Shown piece by piece: positions 1 through 6,978 of a stretch of 9,998 nt of DNA. The notes below the pieces were generated by a model that did not search any database, was not told where the DNA came from, and worked only from the letters and a program-made list of their open reading frames with translations. Source of the stretch: Clostridia bacterium (GTDB lineage: Bacteria; Bacillota; Clostridia; Oscillospirales; CAG-272); contig JAFTLM010000404.1 of the NCBI GenBank assembly GCA_017455945.1, positions 1 through 9,998 on the forward strand. The letters run 5' to 3'. Numbering within the stretch: position 1 is the first letter of the stretch; every line of letters starts with the position of its first letter. The position numbers and the translations under genes are program-made.

Positions 1-2322
1 ATAAAGGTATCCTGCCGAGGTAACATAGAAAGTCCCGGCACCAAGTCCAATGCCGTCCGTACCGAGATAAACACCTGCGGTTGTATTGTTATAAGCCGTT
101 TTGGTCTTATAAAGCTTGGTAGAGCCGATGGTAAAACCACCTATCGTACCCGATGTTGCAGTAACCGACCCGCTAACCGTAAGTCCCGAACTCGTAACCG
201 ACATAACTGTGCTACTGTTGGAATAAAGGTAAAAACCACTACTCGTCAAGCTCCAACCGAATGAAGAAGAACTACCACCTTCGCTACCTACTTTTGTGGC
301 TACAGTTGCAGAAAGTGAGGTTGTGGTCTGCTCAAGCGTTGAAATATTGCCCTCCGCCGTTTCAATACGGGTTGTAAGGCTTGATACACTTTGCGAAATG
401 GTCGAAACATTACCTTCAACCGTAGAAATTCTAGTGCTAAAACCGTTTACCGTTTGCGTAAGGCTTGAAATATTACCTTCAGCCGTGGATACCCGCGTGG
501 AAATACCACTCACGCTTGTTTCCAAAGAGGAAATATCCCCCTCGGCAGTAGTAACCCTAGTGGTAATGCTAGTGACATTCTGTTCTATCGCAGAGACGTC
601 ACCTTCCACATTAGACACACGGGTCTTTATGCCGCTAATGTCCGTGGTGAGTGAAGAAATATTACCTTCAGCCGAGCTAACTCTTGCCTCGATTTGACCT
701 GTGGATACCGTCAAAGCAGAGATATTGTTTTCGTTGGTAGTAACCCTTGCAGAAATAGCGTTTGCAGTTTGCGTAAAGGTTGTTTCTACCTTTTCAATAT
801 CGTCTTCAAGGTCACCCACTGCTTTATTCAGAGCATCGCTTGTCGCATAAGCCTTTATTACCACCTCTCCCGTATCGATATTCCAATAGGAAGAGCCGTC
901 CTTTGAGGAAATAATGCCTGCCTTTATGATATCGGCTAAAAGTGTGCCTGTGGTAATAAAGTCCGCTACAATTTGTCCATCCGCCGTAATTGCCGTTTCG
1001 TAGGGACCGTTATAGCCGTTAGACGAAAAACCAAGACCACCAACGTTCCACCTCCACACATTCACGGCATCGGCAATATTCGGTTGGTCTAGCACAAGCA
1101 ATTCGTAAGGCATACTCGTTTCGCTATCGCCATTGAGAATGACGTAACCACCCTTTTGTCCCGTAATGAGCTTTGTTGCGTTATTGATTGCAGCATTTAC
1201 AAGCGTGGGCATTCGGTCTACCGTTTGCGTTACCATTTGCATTGTCGCCTTGGTGCTTGCTACCTCGTTTATAAAATTCGACTTGGCAGCACCGAGCGTA
1301 ATGGAGATGTACTTTTCAAGCAATGAATCGTACACCGTCTTGATTACCTTTTGCTGCATCGAAATGCCGTAATCCGTGTGTTTTACCGTTACTGTGTCGC
1401 ACAGTGAAACACGCTCAAGTATCGCAGGATATTCGGGTTGTTTCCAAAGTGCCTCAAACGAAATTGTGAGTGCCGGGGTTTCTATGCCAAGCGGATTGTT
1501 GGCAATATAGTCCTTTGCTTTGAGCCTTAGCTCGTTGTGATGTATGCTTTCACCCATTTCAAACGAATCGGTGAAATCCTTGATGAGTATTTTCTTTTGC
1601 GTAAGGGTTGTTTTGGTTATCGGCAAGGTCTGCTCATAGAGAGTAACCACCGTTTCCACCCCTTCTTCGTCCGTGGACACGGCATAAGGCAAAAGGTCGG
1701 TGTATATCTCACTAATATCACTATCCTGTTCTAGTTTGGTGAGGTTCTTACCGTACTCGATTACAACACCATTGTTTGAGCCACGCTCTTTATGTTGGAT
1801 AATATCAAAGTTATCCCACTCAAACTCACCGCCCCAAATATCAAGAAAAGAACCACCAGAACCACCAAGCACGGCTCGGAGGTTTTTAGGCTTAGCTATT
1901 TCACACCTTTGTGGGAGCGTATATTCGGTTTTGAAGGTAAAATTATGAGGTACAAGTGCCGATGCGAATAGCTGATCTGCCAAAAGTTGTGGCATCATAG
2001 GCGCTGTGGAACACATCGGCACGGGAATTCCTATAAGGTCATAAGAAATGTGCTGGGCATAGATTGTTACAATGCCGTTGAGTGGCGTTGTTATCCTGTA
2101 AATACGGAAGGCTTGTGGCTTTGAGGTATCATTAGGCTTGGCTTTTATTAGCCTTTCCTTCTTAATCTCACCAAAATGCACACCAGTGACAGGATACTTA
2201 AGTACGCATTCGTATACACCATTACGCTCCTCGGTAACCTCACAGGAAATCGTATCCGTAAGCGTACCGATGCCGTAGGTGGCAAAGTTCGTAGTATCTG
2301 ATTTATATAGAATTGGAATCAT
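1..2322 (-). CDS. Tail-tip protein, Tal/prophage tail endopeptidase family (C-terminus outside window)
   Basis: Seen: an open frame of 774 codons from the ATG at 2322 to base 1 with no in-frame stop; the 3' end lies beyond the window. The ATG overlaps the Dit stop (ATGA), with a GAGG at 2334-2337 inside the end of dit. Layout: residues 1 to about 330 resemble the N-terminal region of phage minor structural/tail endopeptidase proteins, which form the baseplate hub under Dit. Next is a linker with W423 and a GGLGFSSNGYNGPY stretch typical of clostridial phage tail-tip proteins (about 421-440). Residues about 500-526 are a charged helix, and 527-673 hold seven 21-residue coiled-coil repeats. From about 674 the sequence turns Gly/Ser/Thr-rich and probably beta, with W690, an IGGFTIG motif at 727-733 and GVYLGTDGIGLG at 750-761. 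Inference: hub plus trimeric stalk plus distal host-contact domain. Family membership is fairly sure. Peptidase activity cannot be judged, since I see no clear catalytic motif. Confidence 0.85.
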   Translation of the reverse strand, partial: MIPILYKSDTTNFATYGIGTLTDTISCEVTEERNGVYECVLKYPVTGVHFGEIKKERLIKAKPNDTSKPQAFRIYRITTPLNGIVTIYAQHISYDLIGIPVPMCSTAPMMPQLLADQLFASALVPHNFTFKTEYTLPQRCEIAKPKNLRAVLGGSGGSFLDIWGGEFEWDNFDIIQHKERGSNNGVVIEYGKNLTKLEQDSDISEIYTDLLPYAVSTDEEGVETVVTLYEQTLPITKTTLTQKKILIKDFTDSFEMGESIHHNELRLKAKDYIANNPLGIETPALTISFEALWKQPEYPAILERVSLCDTVTVKHTDYGISMQQKVIKTVYDSLLEKYISITLGAAKSNFINEVASTKATMQMVTQTVDRMPTLVNAAINNATKLITGQKGGYVILNGDSETSMPYELLVLDQPNIADAVNVWRWNVGGLGFSSNGYNGPYETAITADGQIVADFITTGTLLADIIKAGIISSKDGSSYWNIDTGEVVIKAYATSDALNKAVGDLEDDIEKVETTFTQTANAISARVTTNENNISALTVSTGQIEARVSSAEGNISSLTTDISGIKTRVSNVEGDVSAIEQNVTSITTRVTTAEGDISSLETSVSGISTRVSTAEGNISSLTQTVNGFSTRISTVEGNVSTISQSVSSLTTRIETAEGNISTLEQTTTSLSATVATKVGSEGGSSSSFGWSLTSSGFYLYSNSSTVMSVTSSGLTVSGSVTATSGTIGGFTIGSTKLYKTKTAYNNTTAGVYLGTDGIGLGAGTFYVTSAGYLY
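304..744 (-). repeat. Seven tandem 63-nt units encoding 21-residue coiled-coil repeats
   Basis: Inside the tail-tip gene, residues 527-673 split into seven consecutive 21-residue units without gaps. The consensus is roughly V-S-T-A-E-G-N-I-S-S-L-x-x-x-V-S-x-I-x-T-R. The E-G-[ND]-[IV]-S core and the T-R (or A-R) end recur in nearly every unit. The first unit (VTTNENNIS...) and the end of the last are the most divergent. Twenty-one residues equal three heptads, and hydrophobic residues fall at coiled-coil spacing, so a trimeric fibre or stalk is the natural reading (inference). The nucleotide copies differ at many third positions, which suggests older duplication kept by selection on the protein. 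Confidence 0.88.
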
Positions 2323-3050
2323 ATGCACACCCACCTCGGCATAATTTCTACTTTTGTAATGCCACCGTCAAAGGTAATGGTGTTTTTGCCTTTATGCAAA
2401 AGCGGGAAACCATCCCCCTCAACCGTGTCATTTTTAAGCACCGTATCCTTGTAAAAGTTCATCATTTCAGAGTCGCATTCCACATACCCGTCAATAGCCA
2501 AAAATGACCATATTGCGTTATATGTACCCGATTGAACGATGAGCCTCCCGCTACCACTACCGTGTACTTTTATATAAGGTTTAGCGGCAAACGGATACGG
2601 ATTTGTAAGAGAAAAGCTTGTTGCCGTGTGGCTGCTTTTCTTTTGCCCGGCAATTGAAAACCTAAAAGGCTGACAAGAAAAATTAACGGTAAAAGTACCG
2701 ATTTTATTTATTTCGTCAGCAATATCAAGTTTATTATTAAAAACTGCCTTGCGTTGAAAGGCTGTGTCATAGCTATCCGTCAAGATGTGGTATCTATCGG
2801 GTTCGGTATAGAGCCAAGCCTTCAAATTTGTAATTTTTTCTGCAAGCTCGCTTATGCTTTTTGCAGGAAGGAAACAAGTATAACTGACCGTCACGTTAGG
2901 AAAGCGACCACTTGGGTTTATAAGGTCACCGTTCCGTCCCGGTATTGCTTGAAAGGTCAAGTCATACTTGGGTGCAGAGAATATATTTTTCGACATAATT
3001 CGCACGCCCATATCGGTAGAACGAACACCGTTATAAACAAAATAATTCAT
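2319..3050 (-). CDS. dit: Distal tail protein (Dit), siphovirus tail component family
   Basis: A 243-residue protein between the tape measure and tail-tip genes, the usual place for Dit. Dit forms the hexameric ring joining the end of the tail tube to the tip hub. Seen: an N-terminal half rich in beta strands, with an IPGRNGD motif at residues 36-42 and a TVNFSCQPFRF stretch at about 121-131. Both are typical of the Sipho_tail family belt domain. A C-terminal half of about 100 residues (TNPYPFAAKPYIKVHGSGSG...) fits the galectin-like domain. Length matches the short Dit class without inserted carbohydrate-binding modules. The ATG overlaps the tape measure stop as ATGA. Its SD (GGAGG, 3061-3065) lies inside the last codons of the tape measure gene, pointing to translational coupling. 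Family call is strong from motif, size and position together. Confidence 0.9.
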   Translation of the reverse strand: MNYFVYNGVRSTDMGVRIMSKNIFSAPKYDLTFQAIPGRNGDLINPSGRFPNVTVSYTCFLPAKSISELAEKITNLKAWLYTEPDRYHILTDSYDTAFQRKAVFNNKLDIADEINKIGTFTVNFSCQPFRFSIAGQKKSSHTATSFSLTNPYPFAAKPYIKVHGSGSGRLIVQSGTYNAIWSFLAIDGYVECDSEMMNFYKDTVLKNDTVEGDGFPLLHKGKNTITFDGGITKVEIMPRWVCI

Positions 3051-5788
3051 CCCAATACCACCTCCTTTCGTTTCATAAACGCTCCTGCCGTTTGCATAAT
3101 TTCGTTTGTAAGTTCGGTTATATCCTCGTTTGTGTAGTTATTAAAAGTGCCAATGCTAAGCTGAAGCACAAAGCCGTTACCGCCCACACCACTTGAACCA
3201 TCAAGGGTTGTGGATTTTACTGCGTTCACATCAATGGTTTCAGGCAAAGCCGTGGAAAGGTCTGCTGACAAGTCCCCAAATACGGAGTTCAAGTCCTTTG
3301 TCATATCGGTGGCAGACTTAATAGCCATACCTGCCGATTCGTCAATACCACCTGCCAAGCCTTCCATCATCATGTCACCAATCCACGCCATCTTACGTGA
3401 CGGTGAATGGATACCGAAGAAATCACAAATACCGTCCCATAGGTCACCCGCCCAATTGGAAACCTTATCCCAGAGCCAGGTTGCAAGGCTTTGTATACCT
3501 TCCCACAACCCCATTACAAGGTTTTTACCGATATCCACAAACGAACCGATGCCTTTACCGAAAGCCTCGATAAGCGCCGATATGATTTGAGGTACGGCTT
3601 TTACAAGCTCAATGATGATGGTCGGAAGGTTTGTAATGAGTGCCATAAACAGCTCAACACCCGCCTGTATTAAAAGACCGATGTTATCAAGCAATGCGTT
3701 GATAATGCCATTTATGATTTCGGGTATTGCCTCAACGATGCCTATTATGATATCGGGCAAGGCTGCGACAATGGAAGTCAATAGCGTGATGCCTGCCTCT
3801 ATAATTTGAGGAATAGCAGCAATCACCGCCGTAATAATACCTTCAATGATTTGAGGAATTGCCTCCACTATCGTCAAAATAATGGTCGGCAATGCATCAA
3901 TGAGTGAGGTTAAAAGCTCTATGCCTGCCTCCACAATCATAGGAATTGCCGTCAAAACCGCGTCAATAATACTCGTAATGATTTGTGGAATAACCTCTAC
4001 GATAGCCGCAATAATAACGGGCAACGCATCTACAAGTGATGTCAAGAGTTGAATGCCCGCATCTATAATTTGAGGTATCGCATCAATGATAAAATCAAGA
4101 ATTGCTTGGATAAGTTCGGGCAGAGCCTCAATCAAAACGGGAATAGCATCAAGGATACCTTGAGCAAGACCCATAATAAGTTGAAGAGCCGCATCCAAAA
4201 TCATAGGCAAATTCTTGATGAGCGTTGTGCATACCTCTACCACTACTTTCACGAGCGTGGGTATTAGTTTCGGTATAGATTTTGCTATGCCATTTGCAAG
4301 TGTTACGATTACTTCCGCCGCTACCTTTATGAGCAACGGCAACTGTGCTAGTATTCCGTCAACAAGTCCTAGGACAAGCTGCAATGCACCGTCTGCGATT
4401 TTCGGTAGCCCTGCTATAAGTCCGTTTAGGATTGAGAAGATAATTTGCGTTGCCGATTCCACGATAATAGGCAAATTGTCCACTATTGCTTGACCGAGAG
4501 AACCGACCACCGCACCTATCATTTCTAATAGTTCAGGCAGATATCCCATCACCATATCGAGTGCTTTTGGCAAAATATCGCTAATAACATCGGACATTGC
4601 GCCTATATCACCGTTGGCATTGAGAATTCCGTTTGTGAACTCACCAAGCAGGTCAACACCATCCGTTGCAAGGTCAGTAAGAATGGGGAGCAATATTGTG
4701 CCGAGTGCATTCTTGGCTGCCGTAGTTCCAACATTTAAGTATTGTATTTGGTCATCCAAGGCACCGTAGGCATTAAGCATATCGTCCCCGACAACATATC
4801 CCGCCTCTCTTGCTTGGTTGCCGAGTTCCTTCATTCGTTCAGCACCCGCCTCAATCAAAGGATTAAGTTCCTGTGCCGATTTACCGAGAATTTGCATACC
4901 CAAGGCATCACGCTCGGTTTCGTTTTCCAGCTTACCTAACGCATCGATAACCTCCCAATAAACGGTATCGCTATCACGAAGAGAACCGTCCGCATTAAGC
5001 ACCTCAACACCGAGCTTTTCGTATGCCTCGGCAGATAGTTTCGTTCCGTCCTGCACGGCTTTCATACTCTTTATCTGCTTTGCCATTGATTTTGTCAGCG
5101 TTTCGGTGGAAACGTCCACAAGCTCGGCGGCATACATATACTCTTGGAGTTTGTCCGTTGCAATGCCCGTAACAGTTGATTCGGTTAAAACGGTGTCTGC
5201 ATAAGCTGCACCCTCGGTGGTCATATCCACAAGAGCTTTACCCGCAGAAATAGCGGCGGCAGAAACGGCTGCGAAGGCGGCAGCAAGTGTGGCGGCTACG
5301 GCTTTACAAGTCGCACCAAGACCGTCAAACCTACCACCCGCGTCTTCGCTTTGTTTTCCTGCCTCTTCAACCTCGTCACCAAAATCGTCTGCCTCTTCTT
5401 CCGCCTCATCAAAGCCACGGGAGGCGCGGTCAAGAGCATCATTGTTTTGCCCCAGCTCACGCTGCATATTGTTAAGCTCGGCTTGGGCATTGTTTAATTG
5501 AATCTGCCAGGCTTGTGTTCTTTTATCGTTCTCACCAAAGGACTCGGCGGCATTAGCAAGTGCTTGTCTTAAAATCTCAATGCGTTGCTTTTGCGCCTCA
5601 ATTTCCTTGGCAAGCACCTGGTTTCGTGCCGTTAAGCCTTCTACGGAGGTGTTATTTTTACCGAACTCGGACTCAACAAGGCGCATTTCAGAGCCAAGAA
5701 CCTTGAAGGTTTGATTGATTTCCGCCAAGGCCTTTTTGAACTCTTTTTCACCGTCAAGTCCAATTTTTAAGCCAAAATTGTCAGCCAT
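3047..5788 (-). CDS. Tail tape measure protein (TP901-like core, helical repeats)
   Basis: A 913-residue protein, the longest complete gene here. It follows the tail chaperones and precedes dit, the fixed position of the tape measure, which sets tail length and takes part in DNA delivery. Seen: a charged coiled coil at residues about 15-150; an Ala-rich hydrophobic segment at about 163-187; a TP901-core-like region at about 190-400; then a long run of amphipathic and hydrophobic helices at about 400-745. From about 439 the run recurs every ~22 residues, beginning with [LI]-P, and it ends in four 44-residue repeats (570-745). The C-terminal part is Trp-rich (about 760-785) and carries a GIHSPSR motif at 792-798, common in Firmicutes tape measures. 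The start is set by an excellent SD (AGGAGGTG, 5793-5800), which overlaps the stop of the T frame. It lacks an obvious lytic transglycosylase or peptidase domain. Very secure. Confidence 0.95.
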   Translation of the reverse strand: MADNFGLKIGLDGEKEFKKALAEINQTFKVLGSEMRLVESEFGKNNTSVEGLTARNQVLAKEIEAQKQRIEILRQALANAAESFGENDKRTQAWQIQLNNAQAELNNMQRELGQNNDALDRASRGFDEAEEEADDFGDEVEEAGKQSEDAGGRFDGLGATCKAVAATLAAAFAAVSAAAISAGKALVDMTTEGAAYADTVLTESTVTGIATDKLQEYMYAAELVDVSTETLTKSMAKQIKSMKAVQDGTKLSAEAYEKLGVEVLNADGSLRDSDTVYWEVIDALGKLENETERDALGMQILGKSAQELNPLIEAGAERMKELGNQAREAGYVVGDDMLNAYGALDDQIQYLNVGTTAAKNALGTILLPILTDLATDGVDLLGEFTNGILNANGDIGAMSDVISDILPKALDMVMGYLPELLEMIGAVVGSLGQAIVDNLPIIVESATQIIFSILNGLIAGLPKIADGALQLVLGLVDGILAQLPLLIKVAAEVIVTLANGIAKSIPKLIPTLVKVVVEVCTTLIKNLPMILDAALQLIMGLAQGILDAIPVLIEALPELIQAILDFIIDAIPQIIDAGIQLLTSLVDALPVIIAAIVEVIPQIITSIIDAVLTAIPMIVEAGIELLTSLIDALPTIILTIVEAIPQIIEGIITAVIAAIPQIIEAGITLLTSIVAALPDIIIGIVEAIPEIINGIINALLDNIGLLIQAGVELFMALITNLPTIIIELVKAVPQIISALIEAFGKGIGSFVDIGKNLVMGLWEGIQSLATWLWDKVSNWAGDLWDGICDFFGIHSPSRKMAWIGDMMMEGLAGGIDESAGMAIKSATDMTKDLNSVFGDLSADLSTALPETIDVNAVKSTTLDGSSGVGGNGFVLQLSIGTFNNYTNEDITELTNEIMQTAGAFMKRKEVVLG
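3554..4081 (-). repeat. Four tandem 132-nt units encoding 44-residue tape-measure repeats
   Basis: Within the tape measure gene, residues 570-613, 614-657, 658-701 and 702-745 align end to end without gaps. Each unit has the pattern (A/N)-I-(P/G)-x-(I/L)-(I/V)-x-A-G-(I/V)-x-L-(L/F)-x-(A/S)-(I/L)-(V/I/T)..., then L-P-x-I-I and a second [IV]-P-[QE]-I-I helix. The first three units are closest and the fourth has diverged (NIGLLIQAG). The unit is twice the looser ~22-residue periodicity that runs upstream from about residue 439. That fits the 11-residue-multiple helical periodicity known for tape measure proteins. Nucleotide copies differ widely at synonymous sites, so these are not freshly duplicated. 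Confidence 0.85.
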
Positions 5789-5799
5789 AGTTCACCTCC

Positions 5800-6003
5800 T
5801 TAAATCCCATACGGGATTATTTCGTCTATACTCCTTTTTACTTTCGGTTTTGTCATACCGTTAAATTGTTTATGGCATTCCCAAAGGTCAAGGAGCAGAC
5901 CGAAAGGCATAAGCCACACCTCCGTTTGCGTTAGGTGGAGATGCGCCAAGCCGTAATATAAAAGTCGAGTAAATAACTCCTCGTCACTTACTCGACCTTC
6001 ACG
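5800..6003 (-). CDS. T domain of tail assembly chaperone GT (-1 frame extension, no start of its own needed)
   Basis: This 67-codon frame is open in -1 relative to G and is entered at the slippery site 6003-6009. It encodes a compact domain with E-V-W-L-M-P-F-G-L-L-L-D-L-W-E-C-H at its centre, followed by K-Q-F-N-G-M-T-K-P-K and an acidic D-E-I-I-P tail. I recognise this pattern as the T part of chaperones in Firmicutes siphophages. In lambda-like phages the T part binds the tail tube subunit while G binds the tape measure; that role is carried over by analogy. The frame stops at TAA (5800-5802), 11 nt before the tape measure start. An internal ATG at 5908-5910 has a well-spaced GGAGG (5919-5923), so a separate 36-residue product is possible. 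Confidence 0.85.
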   Translation of the reverse strand, partial: REGRVSDEELFTRLLYYGLAHLHLTQTEVWLMPFGLLLDLWECHKQFNGMTKPKVKRSIDEIIPYGI

Positions 6004-6371
6004 TTTTTTTCGGTAGCCTCGCTTTCAATATTACGCTTGGTGCCTTTATAAAGAGCCTCGGTAATTGCAGCCTTATAGGTTGCAAGGTCAAAAGGTGTAG
6101 TCAAAAGCTCTACCTTTTCCTCCGTCAAAAGCTCCTTGGGTTCGTCCTTATGCGTAAGATTGTAAATGAGAATGGACTGATTTGCGAGAATGGTAATAAG
6201 CCACACGATTTCACCAATCGCAAGCTCAAAGTTCTCACTCTTGAGGAGCTTATTGCCAAGGTTCTCAAGACCACCGTATCGTCCTGCGATTTCCTTTGTT
6301 GCCTTGGTGGTAAGAATAAGTGTGTATTCCTCGCCACCTACTGTAATAGTTGCTGTTCTTTCAGTACTCAT
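5800..6371 (-). CDS. Tail assembly chaperone fusion GT, made by -1 programmed frameshift
   Basis: This is the predicted long product of the chaperone locus. It reads 123 residues in the G frame to the Asn codon AAC (6003-6005), slips back one base at A AAA AAC, then reads 67 residues in the -1 frame, giving 190 in all. Lambda G/GT and many other siphophages use the same arrangement to make a minor GT species needed for tail assembly. Supporting features visible here are the slippery heptamer in the correct phase, a strong hairpin 6 nt downstream, a T frame open through and beyond the G stop, position between the major tail and tape measure genes, and a T sequence that looks conserved rather than random. 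A seven-A run could also allow transcriptional slippage. The split between the two mechanisms cannot be told from sequence. Confidence 0.87.
5803..5818 (-). other. Small perfect hairpin just upstream of the tape measure SD
   Basis: On the minus strand AATCCC (5818-5813), loop GTAT (5812-5809) and GGGATT (5808-5803) form a perfect 6-bp inverted repeat. It codes for the last residues of the T extension. It ends directly at the T stop codon (5800-5802) and only 2 nt before the SD of the tape measure gene (AGGAGGTG, 5793-5800). There is no U-tract, so it is not an intrinsic terminator. It could tune ribosome access to the tape measure start or be only coding sequence. Function is inference. Confidence 0.4.
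5964..6009 (-). promoter_or_regulatory. -1 programmed ribosomal frameshift signal (slippery heptamer plus hairpin)
   Basis: The heptamer A AAA AAC occupies 6009-6003 in the G phase (GAA AAA AAC), the exact X XXY YYZ arrangement. After a 6-nt spacer (GTGAAG, 6002-5997) comes a 14-bp stem: GTCGAGTAAGTGAC (5996-5983) pairs with GTTATTTACTCGAC (5977-5964). It has two G-U pairs and a GAGGA loop (5982-5978). Weaker A-U/G-U pairs could extend it towards the slip site. The zero-frame stop TAA (5990-5988) lies in the 5' arm. A purine-rich GAGG at 6020-6017, 7 nt before the heptamer, might act like the upstream stimulatory SD of dnaX; this last point is weak. Confidence 0.88.
5988..6371 (-). CDS. Tail assembly chaperone G
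   Basis: A 127-residue, largely helical, acidic protein. It starts with a short beta element (ATITVGGEEYTLILTT), then K-E-I-A-G-R-Y-G-G-L-E-N-L-G, and a central hydrophobic E-I-V-W-L-I-T-I-L-A-N-Q-S-I helix. This is the familiar pattern of G-type chaperones in phages of Clostridia. It coats the hydrophobic tape measure protein before tube polymerisation (family knowledge, lambda G by analogy). The start overlaps the major tail protein stop by one base (TAATG). Its SD GGAGG lies in the 3' end of the major tail gene, so the two are likely translationally coupled. The last four codons (V-K-V-E) lie after the slip site and are replaced in the GT form. Confidence 0.9.
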   Translation of the reverse strand: MSTERTATITVGGEEYTLILTTKATKEIAGRYGGLENLGNKLLKSENFELAIGEIVWLITILANQSILIYNLTHKDEPKELLTEEKVELLTTPFDLATYKAAITEALYKGTKRNIESEATEKNVKVE

Positions 6372-6973
6372 TAGTTGCTACCTCCTGTGCCTGAAGTTGT
6401 ATAAGTAGGCTCATAAACCTCTTTATACCAATTGCTAATCGTGGTTGCAGATGCACTTTCACCTTCGGTGACCTCTGCCTTCCAGGGATGTTTACCACGG
6501 GTGTCCGCCTTATTTCTACGAAGAACCGTACCTTCAATGGTAGGTGTCGAGAAGGTAATGCTATCACCCTTCGTTGCAAGGTTGGTAGCGGGAATACCGA
6601 ACACAACCCTGTAAAGCCAAAAATAACGGTATTTGCCGTTAGACTTTTTAGCACGGAAACCAATAGCCACGGGAGAGCCACCGTCCTCGGCTGCGGAAAT
6701 AATAACGTGGTTTTTATCAATAACCGCACCCGTAAGATCTGATGCTGCCGTAGCACCGATATCGTCAATGCCAAGGGAAAGCGTACCAGACTTGAACTCC
6801 TTTGCCACCTCTGCCGTACCATCGTCTGCGTAAAGCGTAGCCTCTGCAAGCTCTACCGACAGGTCTGCCGAGATTGCCTTTGCAAGCTGAATGGGAGTTG
6901 CATAGGTTTCCTCACCATTCGCCCCCTCGGTAATCTTTGCGTAATATAATTTATCAAGACCGATTGTTGCCAT
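6371..6973 (-). CDS. Major tail protein (phi13-type tail tube subunit)
   Basis: A 200-residue protein with the pattern of the phi13-type major tail family. It opens MATIGLDKLYYAKITE, followed by E-E-T-Y-A-T-P-I-Q-L-A-K-A-I and a mostly beta centre, including Y-R-Y-F-W-L-Y-R-V-V-F-G-I-P at about residues 113-126. It ends in a flexible Gly/Ser/Thr tail. It polymerises into the tail tube around the tape measure. The start has a clear upstream GGAGG (revcomp of 6984-6988) about 10 nt away and lies 5 nt after the previous gene's stop. No C-terminal Ig-like domain is fused or follows in another frame, unlike some related phages. Position directly before G/GT confirms the call. Confidence 0.92.
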   Translation of the reverse strand: MATIGLDKLYYAKITEGANGEETYATPIQLAKAISADLSVELAEATLYADDGTAEVAKEFKSGTLSLGIDDIGATAASDLTGAVIDKNHVIISAAEDGGSPVAIGFRAKKSNGKYRYFWLYRVVFGIPATNLATKGDSITFSTPTIEGTVLRRNKADTRGKHPWKAEVTEGESASATTISNWYKEVYEPTYTTSGTGGSN

Positions 6974-6978
6974 ATTTT

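Noticed and set aside
296..697. Plus-strand open frame with apparent internal repeats
   Set aside because: It is the antisense image of the 21-residue repeats in the tail-tip gene; the periodicity comes from the real gene on the minus strand.
304..744. CRISPR array or non-coding tandem repeat
   Set aside because: The units are contiguous without spacers, in frame, and conserved better at protein than at DNA level.
2754..3137. Plus-strand open frame spanning the dit / tape measure junction
   Set aside because: It runs antisense across two well-supported genes and shows no recognisable domain.
5217..5501. Ala/Ser-rich plus-strand open frame opposite the tape measure N-terminus
   Set aside because: Low-complexity antisense shadow of the Ala/Glu-rich coiled-coil segment; no SD and no family pattern.
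5803..5818. Intrinsic terminator between the chaperones and the tape measure
   Set aside because: The stem is only 6 bp, has no U-tract, and is followed at once by a strong SD and a gene on the same strand.
6361..6849. Second minus-strand frame (Arg/Leu-rich) inside the major tail gene
   Set aside because: Composition is typical of an off-frame reading and the phi13-type frame fully explains the segment.
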